Assembly (NCBI GenBank): GCA_015178975.1
Contig: WHVD01000097.1
Location: 62,001-126,000, forward strand
DNA length: 64,000 bases
DNA from: Hysterangium stoloniferum
Taxonomy: Eukaryota; Basidiomycota; Agaricomycetes; Hysterangiales; Hysterangiaceae
Direction: 5' to 3'
In this document: positions 12,401 through 22,388 of the stretch, piece by piece
Layout: every line of letters begins with the position of its first letter
How positions within the stretch are numbered: position 1 is the first letter of the stretch
Made by a program: the position numbers and the translations under genes
Notes under the pieces: model-generated
Told to the model about the DNA's origin: nothing
Seen by the model: only the letters and a program-made list of their open reading frames with translations
The model's database searches: none

Positions 12401-14215
12401 TGGTAAAGGAAATTCGTCTGGAACAGTAAGATGATTGAGTTTCCGGTAATCGATAACCACTCGTGGTTTACCATTGCGGTAAACTACGAAAGCCGGTGCC
12501 CCCCATGGACTTTTAGATGGCTCGATGACACCCTGTTCAAACCAGGTATCCATTTGCTCGTCTATAACTCTCCGATTGGCAGGGGAAGAGGGGAACATAG
12601 GCATGGAAATGGGCTGGGCGCCCTCTTTCAAAGGGATAGGGACTCTGCATTCCACTTGCCCTAAACGTCCATCGACTCCGAAAGCCTTAACATTCTCAGT
12701 CAAAACTGATCTGAGACGTGGCAGAATCTCCATTGGTATATCTGGTCCCAGGTTAACCAGCTTGTGGAGATCTTCTGAGGCCAATTTCTCATTATCAGCC
12801 ACTGCGGCCGTTTTGGGACCGGGCGGTTCGAAATCGTCCGTAATCTCTGGTTCGACAGGTGGCTTAGGCCTTTCTGAAGCAGATTGACGGTCCTCCTCAA
12901 GTTGAGAGAGACTTTCAATAAGGTGTGCAATCTTGGTCGCGCCGGCTACCATTAAATCCTTCTCCTTAAGTGACTTGGGCTTATGAGCCCAATGAGTGGG
13001 GTTGTGAATTATCCCAATTGTCTCCCCTCGTCGGATAATCTTAGGGGTTAACGACGGGTTGGCCAAAGGTACTGACGCGCTATTCCTTGAAATTGCCGTG
13101 ATTGGGGTGGCTAATATGGAGCCGTTCTCATTTTGTAAAACAATTCCTTCAACAATCCACTCCTCACCTATCAGGTCCTCAACGAAAATAGGCACTAATC
13201 TGGCTGACTCCGGCTCAATGGTGCAGTCTTCCAAGACTCGCGCGACTCTTTCAGTACGCACGCCTTTATCGGGGAGAGAGGTGAGTTTGGATCGCTCCTT
13301 CGGAGGCTTTCCGAAAGGGGCCTTGTTGACGGTGAAGGTCAAATGTTGAGGTTCCTTATCAGAACTGGCTGGAATAAAACCCTGTCATCCCGGGAGAATA
13401 AGCCTAGATCCCAATGGCTGATCTCTTAGGGTACCAATTTCATAGTTAACATGGAAATCTTCTCCTAAAAGAATTGGTACCGTCATTCCTCTGACAACAT
13501 AAGTTTCTGCCGCGAATTTCAGTAAAATGCCACTGTCATCCTCCAGGTAAATAGGAATATTAACGTATCCTATGACCTTGGCATTACCCGTGAGCTGGAT
13601 TAGACGTAACTTGAGTCCCTGTTTCAACTTATACTGGCCCTGCAGCCCCTTGTAGAATTCCTCCGATATAAGGGAAAGATCCGCTCCCATGTCCATTCTA
13701 ACTTTAACGTGTTCGGGTGAATCGGGATTTCCTACATGACCAAAAACATGGAGTGCTGCAACTCCTATGCTAGAGTAGCCACTGGGGGGATCCCGTTTTC
13801 AATAAAGGATTGTAATATCCTCCTTCATCAATCTACTGGGACAAGGGTATTGGATTCTAGGCCTCCTACTTTCCTTGCACAGGGACAGGCTTACATTCCT
13901 GCGTTCGCTTCGACAAGGAATATGTTTTGAGGAGGAATCCACGGCTGGATCGCTATCACCGTCCTCCGAATCTGAGTCATCATACAGTAGTAAGTCGGGG
14001 GGGTTTCCAGGATCAAACGGGAATGTGTCAATGTCAGCTCCAGGTAAACAGAGCGAGTCCGAGTTGATTTGCTCGTCATAATTCTGAATCTGACAGTGGT
14101 TCTCGGTCAGGCCTTCAAGGTCCTGCCGGTGTGCGCTCAACTGATCTCCCTTTTCGAAAAAATCTGCAGCAAGTATGGATATGTAGACCTCAGACGAAAG
14201 AGTTTCGCCGGTCAT
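9428..14215 (-). mobile_element. Chromovirus pol region: PR-RT-RH-IN-chromodomain (fossil)
   Basis: Domains in coding order are as follows. The aspartic-protease-like region is about 13700-13390 (GADLSLISEEFY). The reverse transcriptase is about 12600-11850, with the polymerase motif YIDDIVIFS near 12150. RNase H follows at about 11760-11030. The integrase has an N-terminal HHCC zinc finger (HDNPFEGAHTGG ... CDICQKTK, about 10720-10580), then the D,D-35-E core (about 10540-10100), and a C-terminal chromodomain (about 9600-9440, with FRVRWKGYGPEEDSW). The chromodomain places it in the chromovirus clade, in which the domain is thought to direct integration to heterochromatin. This region contains most of the element's breaks, and the copy is not coding-competent. 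Confidence 0.88.
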
Positions 14216-17200
14216 TCAATCTCCTTCTCTTACTGAGTCGTCTCTGACTTGGGGTGTATAAATGGGAACAATGGTCAATTCGTCATCAGAGCTATTTACT
14301 TGTCCTTGTATAGATAGTCCATGAACTGCCTCATATAACCTTTGCTCCTCAGTTTCCTCCGACATATCCTGTGCAGAGCATTTATTGATAGAGACATAAT
14401 GAGACATCTTGCCCACGTGGGGGCAATCTATTTTAAAATGCTCCGGGCTTCCGCATATCCAACATTCCTTGGTGGGTTTGACCGAACTCCTCTTGTTACT
14501 CCTCTCGAAAAACATTTTTCCGTGACACTTTCCCTGTTTTGGATCAGCAACGTCCGGAACGGTCCTTCTCGTCGAGCCTCTCTCGTTAGTCTCACTAACG
14601 AGAATATGGTTAGGTGAAGAGGAGTCGCCGGTGACTCTAAAATCCAATTCTTGACCCTCCGATAACATTACGCGCAGTTTCTGGAACCTGTAACATTCCC
14701 GGTGTGTTTGGACCCAAGCGTTAATCAGAGCTTCTTGCAGGTTATTAGCATAAGTTTGTAAACTCATGATATCATCGATGGGTTGTCCTTGAAGAAGGTA
14801 GAGCCATTCCGTAGGCAGTGTGAGAATGAGTCTGCGTGTCTCATCCCCTCTGTCCTGGTGGAACCCGTACAGGAAACAATAAATTTTAACTCTCCATTGG
14901 ATATAGTGGACGGGTGTCTCACGATCGTGACCAGCCTGTCGAAATTTCATAGCTTCCCATTCTAAGGCTAAGGATTCACGCCAACGAGTTCCAAGCAATC
15001 CTTCGACGATACCCCAAAGAAACGACCCATGAGATTGACTGAATTCAGTACGATGCTCACAGTCTAAGGTGCTCCACCAGACTTTAGTGTGCCCCGTGAG
15101 TCGTCTTGGCAGAGCAACTCCTAAGATCGCACTCATAGAGTCTGATATCTCTGCGAGACTCATGATATCCATGATATAGTCCAGGGCTTCGGATTGAGCT
15201 CCATCGTATTCAGGGAGATCAGACCATTTGATCTTGAGGTCGTTGGTGTTAAGAGTGACCTTCCTGTCCTTAGGTAAGTCATCAATAAGCGCGCTAGCTC
15301 GAGATCGCATCAGAGTTCGAAAAGGGGTATTAGGCACTCCATTGTGGCGCTCCCCACGTCCTGAGTTCCCTCCCCGGTCTGAAGTATTCGAACTCCCAGA
15401 TGAATCGCTAGGGGGTCCTCCTGATGGCAAGAAAGGGTTTGAAGCGATCGGTAGAGAATGGCGGGGACCGTCTGAATTAAGCGATCCTCGACCAGCCACT
15501 GGGCCAGCTATGCCCTCAGTGAATGCCATGGAGAAGGACGGTCGACCCTTGTTGGTGACTGATCGGTTTCTGAGAGTGGTCACTTCATTCCTGAAGTTAG
15601 GGCTGTTGGAGACTCTCTCAAATGTGACGCGAGAGCGGTGATCTCCCTGGAGAGATGTTAGGCCCGGTTCCATCGCGATTTGTCTCTCGATCTCCATCGC
15701 GTTCAGAAGTCGACACAGCTGGGGTTGATGGAAGGGAGCGCAGACCTCAATCCTCTTCTCCTGAAGGCGTTCTATCACCTGCGTCCTCAAGTCCAGTGGA
15801 AAATCCTCCAATATTATGGGACAGTTGAGAGAATGCAGAAAATGAGTATCAGGGGACCCGTTTAAGTTGTGAACAAACGAATTGGTCATGGAGATAGGTG
15901 TGAAGAGTGGTGGAAGTTCTGACCGTTCTATATACGAAGAAATGAGTAGAAAGGAAGGATATTGACCTACTCGGTGCAATATAAAAGAAAGTGAGAGAAG
16001 GAGCACGAGATGACGATGGAGTCAACGAGTGCAATGGTTCGAGTGGAGGCCTCAACTGTTACAGTTCGAGGCTAGAAGTATTCAGTAGTTCAGATAATGC
16101 TACCTATGTGGTAGCTGACACATTACCCTGATCACTGCTCGTAGTAGACCTAGTTTGTGTCTTACGAGTGGTGGTTCTTGGGTTAAAGTGTGTCTGAGTT
16201 CTAATTGGTGCTGAGTGCACCCACAAGTATACACAATGCTTCGAACTAATGAAATATGCAATATTCGAAGAATATGAAAGATAGAAAAATATGAATAGAA
16301 TATGTAAAATATAATTAAAATAAAAGGAGTATTTTACCAAAATGAAACTGTGGTAAAAGCATACTCCTCACAATAGGCGAATCAGGGACCTGGATCGAGT
16401 CGTTATAGGGGAGGAGTACCTCTAAAACCATCTTATCAAGTCTTCTTTGGTTTCGCTTCAACCGACCCCTTAAAGTGAGGTATGCCAGCGATAGATTTGG
16501 TGTGACTCCATTGAGAGACTCCTCCAACATATGGATGTACATGTACTGGTAGTCAACCTTAGGCACAACATGATCTCCGCTAAGCAGGACATGCAGGATC
16601 TGCAACACATCATCATGCGTACGAAGTGCTTCAAGGAACAGAGAAAACACCTCCCGCTTGAGAATTCTTCTTCCTCCTTCCATAGTGGTCGTCACCTCGT
16701 TCGACCATTCAGGAATCGATTGGGTCAAATCCTCAAGGTTCCCTGGTCGCGTGAATAAATCCCGCGCCGATAAAATCGCTTGATAACGCCGTAACCAGAC
16801 TGCTACAGTCTCCGGTAAAATAGGGTAATCCGTACTGTACTCCTCCACGAAGGGGGTAACCTGATCCTCGGGGATTCGATCGGTGTAGTACATATCCCAT
16901 TTGTAGTCGATGGGCTGGGCGTAAACCATATGACCTCCGAGGAACTGCTTAAGGATGACCTGTCTCGGAGGGAATCTGAGAACAGGCGTGGGTGCTCGAT
17001 TAGGCTCAACGTTAGCTCCAGGGGTGTCCAACTGCTCGAGTGATGAGCGTTCCTCAGGTGGATCGGGGGGGATGTTCGTTGACGATCCAGCTACTACTCC
17101 GGGGGAATCCTCTGGAGGAGCTGATCCTTGAGGAAGCTGGGGAATGTTTGTAGATGATCCAGCTACTACTCCGGGGGAATCCTCCGGAGGAGCTGATCCT

Positions 17201-17328
17201 TGAAAAGTCGACGAAGACTTCCTCAGGGTGACGTTACAGGGTGGTTCTAGGTTAGAGGATTTTTGATGAGGCATGGAGCTACTCGGCGTTGATGAAGGCC
17301 TAGGTGTTTGATTCTTGCCCATAGTCAT
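14216..17328 (-). mobile_element. Chromovirus gag region (fossil) with a nested solo LTR
   Basis: The N-terminal part (17328-16378) has Ser/Pro-rich repeats near 17200-17050, where a short unit around GSAPPEDSPGVVAGSSTNI is present twice, followed by an alpha-helical-looking domain shared with the fragment at 566-1743. The C-terminal part (about 15890-14216) carries a retrotransposon gag/capsid-like domain and a CCHC zinc knuckle near 14470-14420 (CWICGSPEHFKIDC). A 474-bp solo LTR with a perfect target duplication interrupts the region at 15899-16372. Confidence 0.82.
15899..16372 (-). mobile_element. Solo LTR (type C) inside gag, TSD ATAGG
   Basis: On the minus strand this 474-bp unit begins TGTGAGGAGTATGC and ends CTCTTCACA. 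It is flanked by perfect ATAGG duplications at 15894-15898 and 16373-16377. It is nearly identical over long stretches to the interrupted LTR at 19191-20228. The duplication shows it is an independent later insertion and not the 5' LTR of the surrounding element. Confidence 0.92.
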
Positions 17329-17384
17329 TCGCGTGTTCAGGTCTTAGTAGTCAAATAATAAGTTTTTCCTCGTAGGAAAAGAAC

Positions 17385-17404
17385 GGTCCGGCCCGGATCA
17401 CCAC
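17385..17404 (-). other. Candidate primer-binding site
   Basis: The 20 bases immediately inside the 5' LTR read GTGGTGATCCGGGCCGGACC on the minus strand. The TGG one base in, and the adjacency to the LTR end, fit a tRNA primer-binding site whose tRNA would end ...GGATCACCA. I have not matched it to a specific tRNA. Confidence 0.45.
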
Positions 17405-18043
17405 TGTGAAGAGTCGTTAGATTCCTACCGCTCAATATACGAAGAATAGTGTTTATTCAACTACTATTAGAAAGTATTGACCGTTCAGTACAATACTATA
17501 GATTGCTAGACTGACAGTACTAGCAAGGAGACACGCTACACGTCACAAGAGCAACTGTACAGTTGCTCTTGATGGCTAGAATGAGAGAACGAAGAGTTGA
17601 CCTTTATGGTGCAACTCGTAGCTAAATGTAAATAGATAATCAACAAGAAGCCGAATATCTGAAGTAAAGAGATAATAGCGCGAGTCGACTATAGCGTCGA
17701 TGAGTGCAAAGACCTTAGAGTGGAACTTGACCTTCGCGGTTCGAGTCCAAAGTATGTCAGGAGACTAAAGAACGCTACCCTTATAGGTAGCTTAGATGTT
17801 ACCCTTGACACCTCTCACTATTCGACGTCTGGGTCGTTTACGAGGTGGTGTCTGCTGGGTAAAAGATGTCTGAGATTTAGCGCCGAGAGTGCCCATAGAT
17901 ATACACAAGACTTCGAACTAAGAAATACGGGTATGCTCGAAAGATATAGAGAGTTAGGGAAAAAGAGTAAGAACTAAATAATAAAATACTATAATATATG
18001 TATTATTCCACAGTCCAATCATGATATATGCATACCCTTCACA
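17405..18043 (-). mobile_element. 5' LTR (type A) of the chromovirus
   Basis: This 639-bp unit reads TGTGAAGGGTATGC ... CTCTTCACA on the minus strand. It is the same type as the LTRs at 24744-25366 and 29293-29935. The inner edge abuts the candidate primer-binding site and gag. The outer edge abuts a cut LTR (18044-18372), with GGTAC next to it; the matching duplication on the other side of the element is not seen. Confidence 0.85.
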
Positions 18044-18372
18044 GGTACAGTTCGAAACTCTGATTGCATAGATAGTTAAAGCCCATCTGTGACGGTCAAG
18101 ACGATACCCCAATCACAACTTACAAAACACAATTGGTGTCTTGGGTAAGTCATGGTTGTGGGGTAAAAAGTGTCTGAGTTTTAACTACGGGCACTAGAAT
18201 ACATAAGTCTGGCGTGTATGCACCCACAAGAGTCAATGTACCGCATACATAGGTTGTCAAACTAATTATAAGTGTATAATAAAATAGAGAGAGAAAGTAG
18301 AAATAATAAAGGAAATATAGTATGAGCTCATCCGACTACATTTCCTGAGTATATTTCACTGTATCTCTCACA
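18044..18372 (-). mobile_element. Cut 3' LTR of the inverted copy (type B)
   Basis: Minus-strand sequence from 18372 downward starts TGTGAGAGATACAG and matches the first half of LTR type B (compare 4022-4627) up to a GAACTGTACC word, where the type A LTR at 18043 takes over. A G-rich tract (18373-18386, GACCTGGGGGGCAC on the minus strand) lies just outside it, as expected for a polypurine tract before a 3' LTR. Confidence 0.75.
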
Positions 18373-19224
18373 GTGCCCCCCAGGTCAAGGAGCTATGTCA
18401 AAGAAGGTGTCGAAGGACACTTGGAACTCCTCCCCATGCATCCTGCGACGAACCTCCAAGGTGTAGGATAGCATTTCCCCAGGCAAGATGCTTGGCACGA
18501 AAGGAAAGAGCAATGTCCTCCCACTTTGAAACATCATTGGCAGATGTCAACCCATCCAGCTTCTGGATCAACAAGACCCAACGACTGTAGGCCTTCTGGC
18601 ATGTTCGAATGACGGTGTGAATGCAATCAGTGGAAGCATCCATAATGCGGGCAATGAGAGGAGGCCGAGGGTGTAATGATGGTGGGGTAGGAGTGAGAAG
18701 CAGTGTGGAGTGCACATCTCCGCCAGGGGGAATTCCTCCTGAGGTGTCAGAATCCGACAACAGTTGGTCCAACAAGTCGATGAGGTCCACAGCTGAGTGG
18801 ATTGGTGTATGCTTAGGAAGAACACAAGAGGAATTGACAAGCAGGGACCAAAACATGGAGAGCTTTACCCGTTCGATATCCTCTGCTAAATGCAGCTGTT
18901 CCTTAGGGTTGTTGATGCATAAGTAAAATGTACTCATGTGGTCCAACAACGTGAGAGACCCACTATACCCTTGAATATGCCCTTTAAGAAGAGGGTGCCA
19001 TAGGGTTGGTTCTAGTCACGTTAGCTTGCATCCCACAGTGAAGATGTTGGAGGGGTAATTAATGGACACACGCATCCAACTTGACTGGAAAAGACGAGAG
19101 GAGCCAGCTGTATCCCAAAAGTGAGAGGGAGAGGGCGGCTGTGGTGGGGGGCTGTGAATGGGGTCAGCCAGGGGAGGGTCAATGACCAGTGTGAAGAGTG
19201 GCAGAAGTTCTGACCGTTCTATAT

Positions 19225-19786
19225 GGAGGATAACCCAAAACTTTAAAAGTTATTTATCCACTAAAGTATATATATTTATATTGTTTGTTGTAAAATTAAT
19301 ATTTAATCAAATTCAGTTGATTAGGTATCACTCTAAACAATGCAAAAATATTAATATTTATCCTATATCTGACAAAATTTAGTCAAACAATCATCTGTAG
19401 ATTATTCTTTTGGAATAAATTGCACAATGGGGATTGGTACCCCAGATAGTTCTGGTTAACTCTCTAAACCAACTAAATTTAAATTATATGAAATATATTT
19501 GAAAGTTTGCTTGTATCCAACAGAATACATCATAACCCAAAGATTAAGTCATAACCCAAATAATCTTGTTTAACCCAAATGATCTAGGTTAACCCAAATA
19601 ATCTTGTGTAACTATGTCATTTGTGTGTATTTTAAAAAGGCATGCATATTTTAAAGATGAAATTTCAGGTAATTAAATATAAACTCATAGAATAAGTTGT
19701 CATGGCCAGAAGGAATAGACTCACTTGGAAAATATGAGGATTATTCAGTAAAATTTTGTATATTCAACAAAGTGTGACCATCCTCC
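19225..19786. mobile_element. MITE-like 562-bp insertion, TSD TAT
   Basis: The insertion begins GGAGGAT and ends ATCCTCC, a 7-bp terminal inverted repeat, and is flanked by TAT on both sides (19222-19224 and 19787-19789). Removing it restores the LTR sequence seen at 15899-16372. It is AT-rich, has no ORF, and carries an imperfect tandem array at about 19550-19612. A 3-bp duplication fits PIF/Harbinger-type or CACTA-type DNA elements, but the terminal sequence matches neither clearly. Confidence 0.75.
19550..19612. repeat. Imperfect tandem repeat around AACCCAAAT
   Basis: About four units of roughly 20 bp share the core TAACCCAAA(T/G)(A/G)AT. The same AACCCAAA word also occurs just inside the left end of the host insertion (19233). 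Repeated subterminal words of this kind are common transposase-binding sites in DNA transposons. Confidence 0.6.
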
Positions 19787-20992
19787 TATACGAAGAAATG
19801 AGTAGAAAGGAAGGATATTGACCTATTCGGTGCAATATAGGAGAAAGTGAGAGAAAGAGCACAAGATGACGAAGGAGTCAACGAGTGCAATGGTTCGAGT
19901 GGAGGCCTCGACTGTTACAGTTCGAGGCTAGAAGTGTTAGATAGTTCAGATAATGCTACCTATGTGGTAGCTGACACGTTACCCTGATCACCGCTCGTAG
20001 TAGACCTAGTTTGTATCTTACGAGTGGTGGTTCTTGGGTTAAAGTGTGTCTGAGTTCTAATTGGTGCTGAGTGCACCCACAAGTATACACAATGCTTCGA
20101 ACTAATGAAGTATGCAATATTCGAAGAATATGAAAGATAGAAAAATATGAATAGAATATGTAAAATATAAATAAAATAAAAGGAGTGTTTTACCACAATG
20201 AAACTGTGGTAAAAGCATACTCCTCACAACCAGGGGCTCGTCAGCCTGAACATCAGCTTTCCACTTCCCTTTTGCCTTTTCGCTTAAGGGGGGAGGCTCC
20301 TCAAAGATGTCCATTGCTGGGGGAGGTTCCTTGGAGACCTCTGTGACTGAAGGAGGCGTCGTGTGGATTTCTGGGGTAGGGTGATCAACATCCATTAATG
20401 TCACATTCGGTTGTTGAATGGGGCTCCCCAGGGAAACGCAAGGGGAGTAGGGAGAGGCGGGTGGTGGACTCCACACTGACGAGGAAACAAGGGAAGTGTC
20501 CAACACCACAGGGAGCAATGGCGTCGGGGTAGAGTGGGTGGTGACAAGGGGGTCAGGTGACATGCGGAGGGGTGGGGTTGGCCACGGTGCTGGAGAAGAC
20601 TTGGATGCGGGTGAGGGTGGTGGTATGAGGGAGTGTCCCACAGAGGGGAGGGGTAATGGTATAGGGGGAAGAAATGGCAGGTCGGTGGATGGTTCAAGAC
20701 TTCCCAGCAACTCTAAAAAGGGTGTAAAGTGCTGTAGTGGGGGTATGGAAGAGATGTGCGAAGGTGGGGAGAGGTGAGTGGAGCTGGATGGCATTGCAGA
20801 GTCAGCTGGACAATACCCCCTCCAAACTCTGACGGAAGTCGGCAGTTTTCATTGTTGGTTAGGGTCACTTGTGAAGAAGTGGATGTTGTCAGGAAGTAGA
20901 AAACCTTCATGACAGTCAGCACCAAGGTACTTGCTATCGTAGGCGGGGTAGCGCGATCGGTCGTCCTCCGAGTCGGATGAAAAATCACTGGG

Positions 20993-21622
20993 TGTGAGAG
21001 GTATGGCGAAATACACTCAGGAAATATAGTCGGATGAGCTCTTACTATATCTCCTTTATTATTTCTATTTTCTCTCTTTTATTATATCTATAATTAGTTC
21101 GACGACCTATGTATGCGGTACATTGACTCTTGTGGGCACACACACACCAGACTTATGTATTCTAGCACCCGTAGTTTAGAACTCAGACACTTTTTACACT
21201 GCAACCACGACTTACCCAGACACCTGTTAGTGTCCTGTAAGTTGTGATTGGTGTATCGTCTCGACCATCACAGACGGGCTTTAGCTACTCATTCAATCTG
21301 AGTTTTGAACTGTACCAGTCGAAACTCAATCCTTATCTCAACCCACGTGGACTACATCCATGCTACTCTATTATTCGACTCTCTAACTACTCTACTTGCA
21401 CTCGAGCAGTCGTTCAGAATCGCACTTAACAGTCAATTCTACTTATTCGTTCTAGCTATCTACCTTACTTTAGATAGCTACTTCTCTCTACCGTATTGAA
21501 CTAAGTAGTCAATATGTGTTCGGTCTGTATTAGACTTAGACAGTCAATACATCGTGGTATCGTACCTAAACGGTCGATATTCTTTGTATATAGAACGGTT
21601 AGAACTTCTTCCACTCTTCACA
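20993..21622 (+). mobile_element. LTR (type B) joining two unrelated copies
   Basis: This 630-bp LTR (TGTGAGAGGTATGG ... CTCTTCACA) lacks a target duplication: CTGGG lies on the left and GGATG on the right. The left flank is the inverted extra ORF of copy 1 and the right flank is integrase sequence of copy 2 in plus orientation. The arrangement fits recombination between LTRs that originally sat in different element copies. Confidence 0.85.
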
Positions 21623-22216
21623 GGATGACCCTGTGGTTCCCAGAGAATTATCAGACAGTCCATTAGCCAATCGATGGATCTTAGAACTAGAGAACCACTG
21701 ACAGGTGGTGTGAGATTCAATTGCACGAGCACAAGAAATGCAAGTCCACAGCTACAATAAGAAACGGAGACCGGTGGAAGACATCTCAGAGGGAGACTAT
21801 ATCCTAATCAATCCTCACTCTCTCGAACTCGTCAAAGTCAAGGGAACCAGAAGGAAACTCGTACAAAGATGCATAGGGCCATTTGAATTGTTGGAAAAGA
21901 TTAATCCTCAAGTCTTTTGACTCCGTATTTCTTTGGAATATCAAATACACCCAGTGATCAACCAAGACCATCTCAAGAAATACCATTTCTCATCCAAGGA
22001 ATTCGGATCAAGAGTGCTACTTGAGAACCCTAGGGAACTTGGTTGCAATGACAAGGAGTACGAAGTAGAAGCTATAGTGGGACACAAAAAGTATTGAAAT
22101 CAACTACTTTTCCAAGGAAAGGATATAAACTGGAAGAGGACTCTTGGTTAAATGGCAATGACCTTTGTAACACCCCCACTCTTCTCAGGGCTTACAAAAC
22201 TATCTATCAAATCTAA
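21623..22216 (+). mobile_element. Integrase C-terminus and chromodomain fragment (fossil)
   Basis: The translation follows the end of the chromovirus integrase at 9428-10762. Shared blocks include VPRELSDSP, ARAQE(M/I)Q, YNKK(R/Q)RPVEDIS, INPHSLELV/VNPHSLELV and the EYEVEAIVGHRK/K chromodomain start. Only the 3' end of pol survives, starting exactly at the LTR boundary. It is more decayed than the long copy, with several breaks. Confidence 0.82.
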
Positions 22217-22388
22217 CTATTATTTCACCTCTTCACAATGAGAATACTGCTTATTATTTTCCCAATTCTACCCTCCCTTATCTATTCTCTCCCAGCCTTT
22301 CACCTCAACAGCCAAGCAGAGTTTAAATTAATATAAAAAACACATAAATTCGCTAAAAGAAATTTTCATCCCCCTTTCTCTTACCCCC

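Larger units (their letters stand above)
8876..18043 (-). mobile_element. Ty3/Gypsy chromovirus, long copy (fossil)
   Basis: Reading on the minus strand, the order is 5' LTR (18043-17405), candidate primer-binding site (17404-17385), gag (17328-14216), protease, reverse transcriptase, RNase H, integrase with a C-terminal chromodomain (14215-9428), and the start of an extra downstream ORF (about 9067-8876). No 3' LTR is recognised, so LTR divergence cannot be used to date it. Long open stretches suggest it is among the younger copies here. It is broken, with on the order of half a dozen breaks, and one solo LTR is inserted in gag. The 5' LTR sits inside another LTR (18044-18372), so the element landed in an older copy of its own family. 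Confidence 0.85.
19191..20228 (-). mobile_element. Solo LTR (type C) carrying a MITE, TSD ACCAG
   Basis: The LTR ends (TGTGAAGAG at 19191 and CTCCTCACA at 20228 on the plus strand) are flanked by perfect ACCAG duplications (19186-19190 and 20229-20233). Without the 562-bp insertion at 19225-19786 it would be about 473 bp, the same size as the type C LTR in gag. It interrupts the extra ORF copy 1. Confidence 0.92.
18373..20992 (-). mobile_element. Extra ORF of the LTR family, copy 1 (fossil, interrupted)
   Basis: This is the minus-strand copy of the proline-rich ORF that ends just before a 3' LTR. From 20992 down it shows an FSSDSEDD block and a long Pro/Ser-rich region to about 20240. After the nested LTR it resumes to 18398 with a helical segment containing LAEDIERVKLSMFWSLLV and HLGGSSQDAWGG. 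It is collinear with copy 2 on the plus strand (22389-25556). I recognise no known domain, signal peptide or membrane segment. Its upstream part is missing because an LTR junction cuts it at 20993. It is broken by a few changes as well as by the nested insertion. Confidence 0.7.

Noticed and set aside
15899-16372. LTR next to gag taken as the 5' LTR of the chromovirus
   Set aside because: It has its own perfect ATAGG target duplication and gag-family sequence continues on both sides, so it is a later solo insertion; the 5' LTR is at 17405-18043.
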